Assembly (NCBI RefSeq): GCF_004354985.1
Contig: NZ_SMSK01000019.1
Location: forward strand, 54,733 to 118,732
DNA: 64,000 nucleotides
DNA from: Segetibacter sp. 3557_3
Lineage (GTDB): Bacteria > Bacteroidota > Bacteroidia > Chitinophagales > Chitinophagaceae
Reading direction: 5' to 3'
Of the stretch, positions 46,601-55,062 are shown piece after piece. A program made the position numbers and the translations under genes. The stretch's first letter is position 1, and each line of letters opens with the position of its first letter. Below the pieces are notes generated by a model. It ran no database searches, was not told the origin of the DNA, and saw nothing but the letters and a program-made list of their open reading frames with translations.

Positions 46601-47283
46601 GAACCAGCGCTTCTCTCTTTTGAGATCGTTTGATATCCTGTGTTGACGCTAACACTAACAACGTTCATTGCCGTAACCTTAGCAGTTAGTGCTACCGGTC
46701 CAACATCAGTACGGCGGTTTACCGGTGTTTCGTGGCTCTGCACCATTACACCAGAAAAAGCAAGGGTCGCATTTTCATCTACCTCCTTTAAAACAAATTC
46801 TCCATTGCCATTCGTTGCTGTTCCTTTGTTGGTGCCTTTTACGGTAACGGTGACACCTTCAATTGCTTGTCCCTTTTCATCAACGACCCTGCCTCTTACA
46901 TCGATAAACGGCGGCAGTTTAAAACTTTGTTCTGTTGATTGAAGGACCACTAATTTTTTTTTATGGATGACTATGGTCTTATCGATAATCTCATACGACA
47001 GGTCCTGCTCTTTCAAACACATTTGTAATGCTTGTTCCAAAGGCAGATCCCTTACTTGTATCGTAACGTTTTTAGCTCCTTTTAATAGATTGTCTTCGTA
47101 CCAAAAAGTATATCCGGTTTGTTTTTTTATCTGTAAAAAAATCTTCGATAATGAAGCATCTTTTTCGGACAGGTTTACCTTCTGCGCAATCCCTTTTGCG
47201 CTAACCTGTACACATGCAAGTAATAGAAGAAAGGCAGTAATTCTCATTGTCTTGTTAATTTGAGTCGGTATGCCGGAAAACAT
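43675..47283 (-). CDS. SusC/RagA TonB-linked outer-membrane receptor with STN signalling domain
   Basis: About 1200 residues. Several in-frame ATGs exist (47331, 47313, 47283, 47247); I use 47283, which gives a short basic n-region before the hydrophobic core [20 protein letters not shown]. An STN secretin/TonB short domain follows ([20 protein letters not shown]), then a carboxypeptidase-like domain ([24 protein letters not shown]), the plug ([44 protein letters not shown]) and a large barrel ending in VAFGVNLSF. The STN domain indicates that ligand binding is signalled to the FecR/ECF pair encoded upstream. Confidence 0.96.
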   Translation of the reverse strand: [1202 protein letters not shown]

Positions 47284-47448
47284 AGAAAAGATCCTGTGTT
47301 TACCATAGGGCATACAAAGAGCATTTGCCATAAACTGTTTGTATAGGGTTTGGTGATGAAAGCGGATTATAGATGTAGTAATTGAAACCTGAACGTTAAA
47401 GTAATGGGATCAATCCCGTGTTTTTCCCGGCTGATGGTTTATCAAAAA

Positions 47449-48591
47449 CTATGATTTTACAATTAGTTTACGTCCTTCAACCGTAAAGCGAATTCCGCCG
47501 GCCTGCAGGATCCTGAGCAATTGTGATAAGTTCACCGTTCGCGATATCTCGCCGGAAAATCTTCTGTCGGGTATTGCCCCTTCGTATCTCACCTCTACGT
47601 CATACCATCTTGCAACCTGACGCATAATACTCTTTATGTCTGCACTTTTAAAAGCAGTAAACCCGTTTTTCCAGGCTACTACCTGTTCGAGGTCTGCATG
47701 GTTTACGATCGTTAAGTTATTTGCGTCGTTGAATCTTGCTTGTTGACCTGGAGTCAGATCATCCCTGTTACTTCCATGAAGTATGGCTACTCTTCCTTTG
47801 ATCAGGGTTGTTGTGGTTGTATTTTCTTCAGTATAAGCATTGATATTGAAATGCGTACCTAAGACCTGAACCTGCATTGCTCCAGCACTTACAACAAAAG
47901 GTTTTGCTTTATCCGGTGCTACCTCAAAATAGGCTTCACCTGTAATTTCAACTGTTCGATCGTTTCCGGGAAACAAGGTTGGGAACCGGATTGAGCTTGC
48001 AGCGTTTAGCCATACCATAGTACCGTCAGGAAGTTCTACCTGGTATTGCCCTCCCTTCGGGGTGCGAAGGGTATTGTAGGAAACCTCAGTATTTTCTACC
48101 CCTTCCTTGGCGGCAGTATATTTCAGCATACCGGTTTTTAATTTTACAACCGCTGTTTTGCCCTGGGCGGTAAGATTGCCATCAGCTGCGCTTTCCAGGC
48201 TAATGCTGCTACCATCTGCCAAAATCAAAACGGCTTTATTACCACCCGGTAAAATGTTGGCAGGATTAGTTGTTGATTGCTGAACTATCCTTTGTTCTGG
48301 TTCGCGCTGAGCCAGGTAGACGATAAGGGCTGTGGCGGCGATAAGTAAGACAGCTGCATAGCGAAACCAGTTACTTTTTAAATAATGAATTCGATGAACA
48401 GGTGCGGGAGAAAATGCCGGACTCCGGATGATTTGTTGGTAGAGGGCAGCGCCAATTAAATCTTTGTTTTGGTCATCTAAAGATACATCCTCTTGCTGCT
48501 CATACCAGCGTTCAACCACGGCCACCTCCGCTGCACTTGCAGTGCCGGACAGGTAGCGTTCCAGTAGATCTTTAGGTGGGTTGGGTTCCAT
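47449..48591 (-). CDS. FecR-family anti-sigma factor
   Basis: A 380-residue inner-membrane regulator. The N-terminal cytoplasmic part (LLERYLSGTASAAEVAVVERWY) should bind the sigma factor. A single membrane helix follows at about 75-91 (WFRYAAVLLIAATALIVYLA). The periplasmic FecR domain contains NTLRTPKGGQYQVELPDGTMVWLNAASSIRFP near 167-198 and GEAYFEVAPDKAKPFVVSAG. The C-terminal DUF4974 has FKSADIKSIMRQVARWYDVEVRYEG and FSGEISRTVNLSQLL. It would transmit the signal from the SusC STN domain. The sigma gene lies 43 bases upstream. Confidence 0.96.
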   Translation of the reverse strand: MEPNPPKDLLERYLSGTASAAEVAVVERWYEQQEDVSLDDQNKDLIGAALYQQIIRSPAFSPAPVHRIHYLKSNWFRYAAVLLIAATALIVYLAQREPEQRIVQQSTTNPANILPGGNKAVLILADGSSISLESAADGNLTAQGKTAVVKLKTGMLKYTAAKEGVENTEVSYNTLRTPKGGQYQVELPDGTMVWLNAASSIRFPTLFPGNDRTVEITGEAYFEVAPDKAKPFVVSAGAMQVQVLGTHFNINAYTEENTTTTTLIKGRVAILHGSNRDDLTPGQQARFNDANNLTIVNHADLEQVVAWKNGFTAFKSADIKSIMRQVARWYDVEVRYEGAIPDRRFSGEISRTVNLSQLLRILQAGGIRFTVEGRKLIVKS

Positions 48592-48634
48592 ACCTAAGTA
48601 TATACCCTGGATGAAGGCTAGGTACTAGTTGTAT

Positions 48635-49204
48635 CTAAAATAAAAATAACAACAAGGCATTATAGCCGGAGAGGTCTTTTCTAAGCCGTGCGATGGCGGT
48701 GGTAAGTGTATTCTTTACGGTCTGCTCAGAAATGCCCAATGTGTCGGCTATTTCCATAGTACTGAGGTAATCAACCCGGCTAAGCTGGTAGATCTGTCGC
48801 ATCCGTTCAGGCAGTTGGGATACCTGCTGGCTGATTAGATCCTGCAGCTCTTTGTACTGCAGCAATTCGTACGAAGTTAATTCAGCTGACATGAGGCTTT
48901 CCAGGCCAGGTGGAAAAGGGATCGTCTGTTTTGATTGCCTGTGGAGCTTTTTGATAATGCTGTACTTCAATGCAGTAAATAAGTAAGGCTCAAGAGAACT
49001 ATTAAGCTGTACCTTTTTCCGGTTACGCCAAAGGGAAATGAAAACTTCCTGCACCACATCCTCGGTATCAGCCTTGTTCCCACATCGGCCACGTGCTTTC
49101 TCGTAAAGCGCTTTCCAATATCGATCATAAAGCACCTGAAACCCCGCGTGATCGTTGTCTACCGTCAGCAGATCTTTATCGGTATAGCTTAAATAGTCAG
49201 GCAA
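48635..49204 (-). CDS. ECF RNA polymerase sigma factor of the SusCD locus
   Basis: A 189-residue FecI-like sigma factor. Region 2 includes FQVLYDRYWKALYEKARGRCGNKADTEDVVQEVFISLWRNR, and region 4 is LPERMRQIYQLSRVDYLSTMEIADTLGISEQTVKNTLTTAIARLRK. No suitable ATG exists upstream of region 2; the start appears to be the TTG at 49204, with a -7-like AATCTTTG about ten bases before it. It should direct transcription of this uptake locus when released by FecR. Confidence 0.93.
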   Translation of the reverse strand: MPDYLSYTDKDLLTVDNDHAGFQVLYDRYWKALYEKARGRCGNKADTEDVVQEVFISLWRNRKKVQLNSSLEPYLFTALKYSIIKKLHRQSKQTIPFPPGLESLMSAELTSYELLQYKELQDLISQQVSQLPERMRQIYQLSRVDYLSTMEIADTLGISEQTVKNTLTTAIARLRKDLSGYNALLLFLF

Positions 49205-49554
49205 CAGAACAAAGATTTAGGTTCTATCCTCGCAAACTATACCAAATATTTTAGAATGGATGGCAAATTGTGAATAAGCTGAAACAAGATTGAAGACATT
49301 GAATATTAAAATTATACGTGTACAATTTGTGCCGGATTGGCTCAACAAAACAGCAATCCGAAGTAGGCAGACCTGGAAGTTATCATGATCGTGCCCGACT
49401 GAATACCCGGCAGAGTGGACAAATACATACCACCAATACTCCCACCGCCGGTGGACGTGGGTGGGTTGGTACTTCCGGAGATACCTGGAAGAAGTTAGTG
49501 AGAACCCGAATTATGCGGGAACAGAAGAAAGCTATTGTACAATTGAATCAGACT
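49205..49554. other. intergenic region upstream of the sigma gene
   Basis: About 350 bases that should hold the sigma-gene promoter. A plus-strand frame from 49318 runs into the antisense of the Rieske gene and has no recognisable protein. I see no RNA gene or clear terminator. Confidence 0.35.
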
Positions 49555-49929
49555 TCAGCCTATTTCCGGGAGTACAGACAAGCCCTGCTCCTGTATACCT
49601 ACAAATATGCCGGAGGGCCGTTCTTCAACAGCATAGATCTTCAACCGGTAACCTTCCCCGGTAACGTTAAGCCCGTTTTGAAGGCTGAACTTGTACTTGT
49701 GTAAGGGACATACAATATTGCCTTGCGCATCGAGAAAGCCTTGGGAGAAGGCACCGCTTGCATGCGGGCAACGGTTGGTACACGCATAAACCTTTCCATT
49801 CACCTTTGCAAGCAAAAGCTGCCGTTCACCAATAGAAAACACCGAAAGATTTTCGGTGTTCCAGTTGATAGCGGCGATGTTGTCGGCAACCTTATGCCAG
49901 TGTATTGCACCTGGTAACAATGGCCCCAT
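49555..49929 (-). CDS. Rieske [2Fe-2S] domain protein
   Basis: A 124-residue single-domain Rieske protein. Cluster ligands are in CTNRCPHASGAF (Cys and His of CPH, about 54-56) and CPLHKYKF (about 74-77), giving the C-x-H ... C-x-x-H pattern. It resembles ferredoxin subunits of dioxygenases or NirD-like small proteins, but no partner oxygenase or reductase is nearby. Its ATG overlaps the TAA of hflX in TAATG, so translation is probably coupled. Confidence 0.92.
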   Translation of the reverse strand: MGPLLPGAIHWHKVADNIAAINWNTENLSVFSIGERQLLLAKVNGKVYACTNRCPHASGAFSQGFLDAQGNIVCPLHKYKFSLQNGLNVTGEGYRLKIYAVEERPSGIFVGIQEQGLSVLPEIG

Positions 49930-51116
49930 TAATAGATGTATTCCGTTTTGTAGGGGTACCGGATCTGGTACATTTCCTTGACCTTGCTTAGGATCGTTTG
50001 GCGCAGTTCATCGATATTGTTTTTTTCAAGCGCAGAGATAAAGACACAATTACCCTGGGTAATGTTTTCCCATTTCTGTCTCAGGTCGTTCAGTATCTCG
50101 GTACGAACATCTGCTTCCAGCCATTCATCAAACGTATTCTTTTCATAAAGGTCCATCTTGTTGAACACGGTTAAAATGGGCTTTTCAAAAGCCTTCAGAT
50201 CCTGGAGGGTTTTATTTACCACCCCGATCTGCTCCTCGTGTTGCGGATGCGAAACGTCGACTACATGCAACAGGATATCCGCCTCCCTTACCTCATCAAG
50301 CGTACTTTTAAAACTTTCTACAAGGTGGTGCGGTAGTTTCCTGATAAAACCAACCGTATCGCTTAACAGGAAAGGTGTATTTTCAAACACCACTTTTCGG
50401 GTTGTGGTGTCGAGGGTGGCGAAAAGTTTGTTTTCTGCGAACACTTCGCTTTTGCTTACCAGGTTCATTATGGTGCTTTTGCCCACGTTGGTATAGCCTA
50501 CAAGCGCAACCCTGATAAATTCACCCCGGTCCTTACGTTGCGTGAACGACTGTTTGTCTATTTCTTTTAAACGCTTGCGCAGCAGGCTGATTTTTTCCTT
50601 AACAATACGACGGTCTGTTTCAATCTCCGTTTCACCCGGTCCTCTTGAACCGATACCACCTCCTTGTCGTTCCAGGTGACTCCACATGCCTTTGAGTCTG
50701 GGCAGGATGTACTGATACTGCGCAAGCTCAACCTGCACCTTTGCCTGGGCCGTTCTTGCACGGCTTGCGAAGATGTCGAGGATGAGGTCACTACGGTCGA
50801 TTGTTCTTACACCCAGTGCTTTTTCAATATTGAGTATTTGTGAACCGGTAAGTTCATCATCAAAAATCACCAGGGTGATTTCTTCTGCTTCAACAAACTG
50901 TTTAATTTCTTCGAGTTTGCCTTTGCCAACGAAGGTTTTACTATCGGGGTGCGCCATCTTTTGGTAGAAGCGTTTTACCGCGATTGTACCCGCAGTCTCT
51001 GCAAGGAAGGCCAGTTCGTCGAGGTATTCCTGCACCTGCGCTTCCGTTTGATCCTTTTGAACAAGGCCAACAAGTATAGCGCGCTCCTCTTTTTGTATAT
51101 TCTTTTTATCGATCAA
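49929..51116 (-). CDS. hflX: GTPase HflX, ribosome-associated
   Basis: A 395-residue protein. The N-terminal HflX domain contains KEERAILVGLVQKDQTEAQVQEYLDELAFLAETAG and VIFDDELTGSQILNIEKALGVRTIDRSDLILDIFASRARTAQAKVQVELAQ. A coiled linker follows (RQGGGIGSRGPGETEIETDRR). The G domain has G1 VGYTNVGKST near 208, G3 DTVGFIRKLPHHLVESFKSTL near 254 and G4 FNKMD near 320. HflX splits stalled ribosomes after stress. Length and motifs are canonical. Confidence 0.97.
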   Translation of the reverse strand: MIDKKNIQKEERAILVGLVQKDQTEAQVQEYLDELAFLAETAGTIAVKRFYQKMAHPDSKTFVGKGKLEEIKQFVEAEEITLVIFDDELTGSQILNIEKALGVRTIDRSDLILDIFASRARTAQAKVQVELAQYQYILPRLKGMWSHLERQGGGIGSRGPGETEIETDRRIVKEKISLLRKRLKEIDKQSFTQRKDRGEFIRVALVGYTNVGKSTIMNLVSKSEVFAENKLFATLDTTTRKVVFENTPFLLSDTVGFIRKLPHHLVESFKSTLDEVREADILLHVVDVSHPQHEEQIGVVNKTLQDLKAFEKPILTVFNKMDLYEKNTFDEWLEADVRTEILNDLRQKWENITQGNCVFISALEKNNIDELRQTILSKVKEMYQIRYPYKTEYIY

Positions 51117-51153
51117 AGCGTAAATTTTATTGAAGGTATCTTATAAACAAGAA

Positions 51154-51177
51154 AGCCATCGGCGCTAACCGATGGCT
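51154..51177 (-). terminator. hairpin terminator between the barrel gene and hflX
   Basis: AGCCATCGG and CCGATGGCT form a perfect 9-base stem with a 6-base loop; on the minus strand it is followed by TTCTTGTTT. It lies 22 bases after the stop of the gene at 51200. Confidence 0.75.
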
Positions 51178-51199
51178 CCTTAAATCATATTTGTTCAAA

Positions 51200-51970
51200 T
51201 TACAGGCCACTTATAGCTAAACCAATTGAATACGGCCTGATCACCGGACCAACACCATCTTTCAATATACCGGTAACGGTATAAGCGCCATGCAACGACA
51301 CAATGCCATAGCCAATCCTTCCGGTAACAGACAACCTGGTACTATTAAAGAACTTTTTGCTACTCTCTTTAGCGATGTAATTGTTGAGCGAAGTTCCGTT
51401 TTTATCTTCCAGGGTTTTGCCCTTGGTATGCGCATTTAGCAAAGTCCCAATTTTTACACCTGCGGCAAGTTTGAAACTCTTGTTATCATCTTCGGGGTGT
51501 GTAGAATACCTTAACTCGATAGGTGCCTCCGCATATACGGTCGTCAACTTATATTTTTTAAAATGGTTTGCTGAGTCGAGATTTTGAAATGGTAGCCTGG
51601 CGCTGGTCGACTTAACGTCCACGTTTCTTCGCTCGAAAAACATGTTACTGCTACTTATACCTACCCCAAGTCCTACGCTGAAACGAGGATTATTCTTAAA
51701 AGGTTTATCCAACATCACATAGGCATTAAAGTGCCTTGAAAAGCCTTTTGGAGCAGTGCTGTCGGGATTACCTGACCACCTATCCAAGCCATATTGTACC
51801 ATAAAGTGGTCGTTTGACCTGCTCGACAAGTCGATCTTTGTGGCATTTGCAGGGCTTGAAGTCGTTACATTGTTTGGTGACGAAATAATAACTTTTGTGG
51901 TATCGGTTACTTGGGCATGAATTGACTGGCAGGAGAGTATTATTAGAGCAGCTAATACAATTTTCTTCAT
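51200..51970 (-). CDS. small outer-membrane beta-barrel protein, unknown
   Basis: A 256-residue protein with a signal peptide (1-19, IHAQ). The rest has alternating hydrophobic strands, e.g. RFSVGLGVGISSSNMFF, TTVYAEAPIELRYST, FKLAAGVKIGTLLNA and PYSIGLAISGL at the C-terminus, consistent with an 8- to 10-stranded barrel of the PorT/OmpW-like outer-membrane type. No function can be assigned. Confidence 0.85.
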   Translation of the reverse strand: MKKIVLAALIILSCQSIHAQVTDTTKVIISSPNNVTTSSPANATKIDLSSRSNDHFMVQYGLDRWSGNPDSTAPKGFSRHFNAYVMLDKPFKNNPRFSVGLGVGISSSNMFFERRNVDVKSTSARLPFQNLDSANHFKKYKLTTVYAEAPIELRYSTHPEDDNKSFKLAAGVKIGTLLNAHTKGKTLEDKNGTSLNNYIAKESSKKFFNSTRLSVTGRIGYGIVSLHGAYTVTGILKDGVGPVIRPYSIGLAISGL

Positions 51971-52035
51971 ATAATTTCTTGATGGGTAAAGCTGCGGGGA
52001 AGTAAGGTACTAACCTGCAAGCTGTTAAAGTGCGG

Positions 52036-52043
52036 CAAAAATA
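52036..52043 (-). promoter_or_regulatory. TAnnTTTG element of the 51200-51970 barrel gene
   Basis: Read on the minus strand, TATTTTTG is an exact -7 match, 66 bases before the ATG. No properly spaced -33 box was found. Confidence 0.5.
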
Positions 52044-52326
52044 AAAGAATTGACTTCAGTAATAGGTTAAAATAAAGTCAAAACAACACTGCGATGATGC
52101 GCGGGTGAAATTATTTTTTTAAAAAACGAAATCGCAACAAAATGTGCTGATTAACGTTCAACAGCTAAATAATGAGTGCATTTGCTAAAGGGATAAATGC
52201 GAACGATGGTGATTGTTAACTGATTTCTTTTTAGCCTTCAACCTGCCGGTTTTCGGAGCCTTGTAACTGTAAACCATTTTATTAAATTTGTCGGAACCAC
52301 CTAGTGCGCTGATTTAAATACCAACT

Positions 52327-52701
52327 ATGAAAATTTTAGTGGCGGAAGATGAACCGTTCATGCTGATGCTGATTGTTGAACAGTTAAAAAAAGACGGGTA
52401 CGAAGTAACGGGAACAGTAGACGGAAGAGAAGCCCTGAAAGCGCTTGAAACCAACCGCCCCGATTTGATTATTACCGATATCCTGATGCCATATACATCA
52501 GGTCTTGAACTGATTGGCATTGTAAAATCCACCTCTGCTTACAATATTCCCATCATTGTGCTATCAGGTCTTGATGAGGAAGCAACGGTTATGGAGGCCT
52601 TTCAGCTGGGCGCAGACGACTTCCTGACCAAACCTTTCAATTCGATGGAACTCTCGGTTCGTGTCAGAAGGCTGCTCCGCCTATTTGGAAACGGGCGATA
52701 G
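52327..52701 (+). CDS. single-domain response regulator (CheY-like), orphan
   Basis: A 124-residue receiver domain only. The acidic pocket is VAEDEP, phospho-Asp51 lies in LIITDILMP, Ser in IIVLSG and Lys in FLTKPF. No output domain and no kinase are adjacent, so it likely works by protein-protein interaction or receives phosphate from a hybrid kinase elsewhere. Confidence 0.94.
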   Translation: MKILVAEDEPFMLMLIVEQLKKDGYEVTGTVDGREALKALETNRPDLIITDILMPYTSGLELIGIVKSTSAYNIPIIVLSGLDEEATVMEAFQLGADDFLTKPFNSMELSVRVRRLLRLFGNGR

Positions 52702-52854
52702 GTATATACAGCCGCTGTTCTCAACAATAGCTTATAAGGCGAATGGCTGCTTCCCTGCCAGCCGATGGTTGTGGGTATTATCTGCGGTCAAACAACTCAA
52801 TTTTGGTAACATCAAACAGGGATATTTTAGGATTACAGGAGCATATCGCTAAAG

Positions 52855-54243
52855 TTATCTTGCATTTTCCTCTCCTTTAATGGCGTTGAATACGGTCATA
52901 AACATAATTCTCAGATCAAGCACCAGGCTCCACTGTTCCATATACCAAAGGTCGTGTTCAACCCGGTGTTGCATTTGAGCAAGATTACGCGTTTCACCCC
53001 TGAAGCCATTAACCTGGGCCCAACCTGTTATGCCTGGCTTTAAGAACTGCCGCACCATGTATTGGCCAATCAGTTTAGAATATTCATCCGTGTGCCTGAG
53101 CATATGCGGTCTTGGACCAACGATACTCATTTGCCCGCGAAATACGTTTAAAAATTGCGGGAACTCATCTATATTAGTTCGGCGCATAAATTTTCCCATC
53201 CTGGTTATCCTGCTGTCGTTTGCAGTTGCCTGAACAAGGTTAGCATGCTCATTTACCTTCATACTCCTGAACTTGAGACACCTGAAAACCCTGTTGTCTT
53301 TTCCTGTACGCTCCTGTATAAAAAAGATAGGTCCTTTTGACTCCAGCCATATTAGTAAACTGATGATGGGTAGCAGCCATGATAATATAAATATGATCAC
53401 GAGTGAACTTACCAGTATATCAAACAAGCGTTTCTTTACCCTGTTACCCACTTCTTCCAGGGGCTCTTTGCGCATCATGATCACGGGAATTTCTTTCAGG
53501 TAATCGATGTGCATTTTCTTCTTCATGTAAATTTCAAGATCAGGTACAATCTTAAAACGGATACAATTTTCATCGGCAGTCTGCATAAGGTTGTAAATCG
53601 CCTCATTGTGTTCCGGTGCTATTGTGGAATAGATTTCAGTAATTCCGTGCGCCTTACAGGTTTCGATCGTTCGTTCGATGTTGCTAATAATTGGGTAGGC
53701 AGAAAGTTCATGTACGTTTTCCGGTTCTTCGCAAAAGCCAACGACTTCTTTCTTGATGGTATCTTCTTCGAGGTAGTTGACAAGTTTCTTTGAAAGGCTG
53801 TTGTAACCGATCACTGCCACCTTGATCAGGAAGTCCTGCTTCTTCAGGTATTGGACAATGCCCAGGTAAAGAAAGCGGTTAACCAGTAGTGCAATGGGAA
53901 TGTTCACCAGTACAACCGTCAGAAAGACTCTTGAAAGATCCATGATCCTGAAAAAGAACAGGTACATTATCACAAGTAGTAAAAAGTACAGGTAGGCGCG
54001 TATCGTCATTTTTGTAAATGCTTCAAACGACGATACATATTTTTCGTGATACAGGTTTGTCAACAAAATGGTGCAGATCCAGGCTGCACTCATAAAAAAG
54101 CCGAGGTGAGCGTATGCTATGTCGTTCGTGATCAGCGACTGGCTTTCAAAGAAAAACTGTACAATAAAAAAGACGGCATTAAGGACAATAAAGTCGAGGA
54201 AGCCAAGGTAGAGTTGCAGAGACCTGAGGAAACGACTGTTCAT
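52855..54243 (-). CDS. polyprenyl-phosphate hexose-1-phosphate transferase (WbaP/WcaJ type)
   Basis: A 462-residue initiating transferase for polysaccharide synthesis. I use ATG 54243; the longer frame begins at a TTG. Four to five N-terminal membrane helices are followed by a CoA-binding-like domain (VAVIGYNSLSKKLVNYLEEDTIKKEVVGFCEEPE). After a membrane re-entry (RLFDILVSSLVIIFILSWLLPIISLLIWLESKGPIFF) comes the catalytic Bac_transf domain with QERTGKDNRVFRCLKFRSMKVN, DEFPQFLNVFRGQMSIVGPRPHM and PGITGWAQVNGFRGET. It loads the first sugar phosphate onto undecaprenyl phosphate. A UpxY antiterminator gene is just upstream, but no other polysaccharide gene follows. Confidence 0.95.
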   Translation of the reverse strand: MNSRFLRSLQLYLGFLDFIVLNAVFFIVQFFFESQSLITNDIAYAHLGFFMSAAWICTILLTNLYHEKYVSSFEAFTKMTIRAYLYFLLLVIMYLFFFRIMDLSRVFLTVVLVNIPIALLVNRFLYLGIVQYLKKQDFLIKVAVIGYNSLSKKLVNYLEEDTIKKEVVGFCEEPENVHELSAYPIISNIERTIETCKAHGITEIYSTIAPEHNEAIYNLMQTADENCIRFKIVPDLEIYMKKKMHIDYLKEIPVIMMRKEPLEEVGNRVKKRLFDILVSSLVIIFILSWLLPIISLLIWLESKGPIFFIQERTGKDNRVFRCLKFRSMKVNEHANLVQATANDSRITRMGKFMRRTNIDEFPQFLNVFRGQMSIVGPRPHMLRHTDEYSKLIGQYMVRQFLKPGITGWAQVNGFRGETRNLAQMQHRVEHDLWYMEQWSLVLDLRIMFMTVFNAIKGEENAR

Positions 54244-54516
54244 AATAGTTTTTCGGAATTGAATATTTGGAGCCAATGATGGCGGTTAAAGGCAAGCGTT
54301 GGTTCAACATGCTCCGGGTTGGGGCGTTCTCTTTCGCCTTTTTTGCGGATTTGGTGTGCTTACGGGACTATGACGAGTTATTTATTGAATAGGTTGGATA
54401 TGGATAAGATTTTTTGATGATCGCAGGTGTAGGAAGGATGCCTGGTTAGGCGATCAGGCGGTTGGAAGACACAAGCATGAATGCCTAGTCTATCCTGTTC
54501 TAAGCGGCAAAGGGTC

Positions 54517-55062
54517 TTAATAACTCGCTACAGCCCTTCTTGCTATTGAGCGATCTATTACCCGGGTGTTCATTACATACACTTCGCTTTCGTTTGCTTC
54601 AGCCACCAGCGAGCAGCCCAAGGAAGGCAGGGAAATTTTCAGCTGGCTGCAATTGGTATCTGATCCATCCTTCGCATTTGTACAGACCTCCGTGACGGAC
54701 ATTTTTTTTGATGCGTCAACCTGGATCTTCCGCACATCGATATTCTGGTGCTGTTGAGTGACCTGGCGCAGCATCTTGATTTCTGTATTGTTAATGATGG
54801 CCGGTTCACCTTGCCAATAGAACAAATTTCTCACTCCTTCAACCGCTTTGATATCGCGGTGATCCTGTGCACATGCATATACAAATACCATGTTTTCGAA
54901 TAGGGGCTCAAGAGAAACTTTGTGTTTGTTACCCAGTTGCTGCACCTTTTTACCAACGGGGTAAAAGGTTTCGAAATTCTTTTTGCTTAACAAGGTGCAA
55001 ACTCTTGTTTCAGATTTGTTGTACGTGCTGATTGCATACCAATGCTTTGATGAACCGTCCAT
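54517..55062 (-). CDS. UpxY-type NusG-like transcription antiterminator
   Basis: A 181-residue NusG paralog. The NGN domain occupies residues 1-105 (KHWYAISTYNKSETRVCTLLSKKNFETFYPV, LFENMVFVYACAQDHRDIKAVEGVRNLFYW). The C-terminal half lacks a clear KOW motif (no VRVxxGPF) and instead has a Cys/Ser-rich stretch. UpxY proteins load onto RNA polymerase in the leader of their own capsule operon and allow read-through. The next gene on the same strand is a polysaccharide initiating transferase, which fits. The upstream leader contains dense palindromic repeats. Confidence 0.88.
   Translation of the reverse strand: MDGSSKHWYAISTYNKSETRVCTLLSKKNFETFYPVGKKVQQLGNKHKVSLEPLFENMVFVYACAQDHRDIKAVEGVRNLFYWQGEPAIINNTEIKMLRQVTQQHQNIDVRKIQVDASKKMSVTEVCTNAKDGSDTNCSQLKISLPSLGCSLVAEANESEVYVMNTRVIDRSIARRAVASY

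Noticed and set aside
49318..49704. 128-residue plus-strand ORF
   Set aside because: Half of it is antisense to the Rieske gene and the rest lacks any domain or typical composition.
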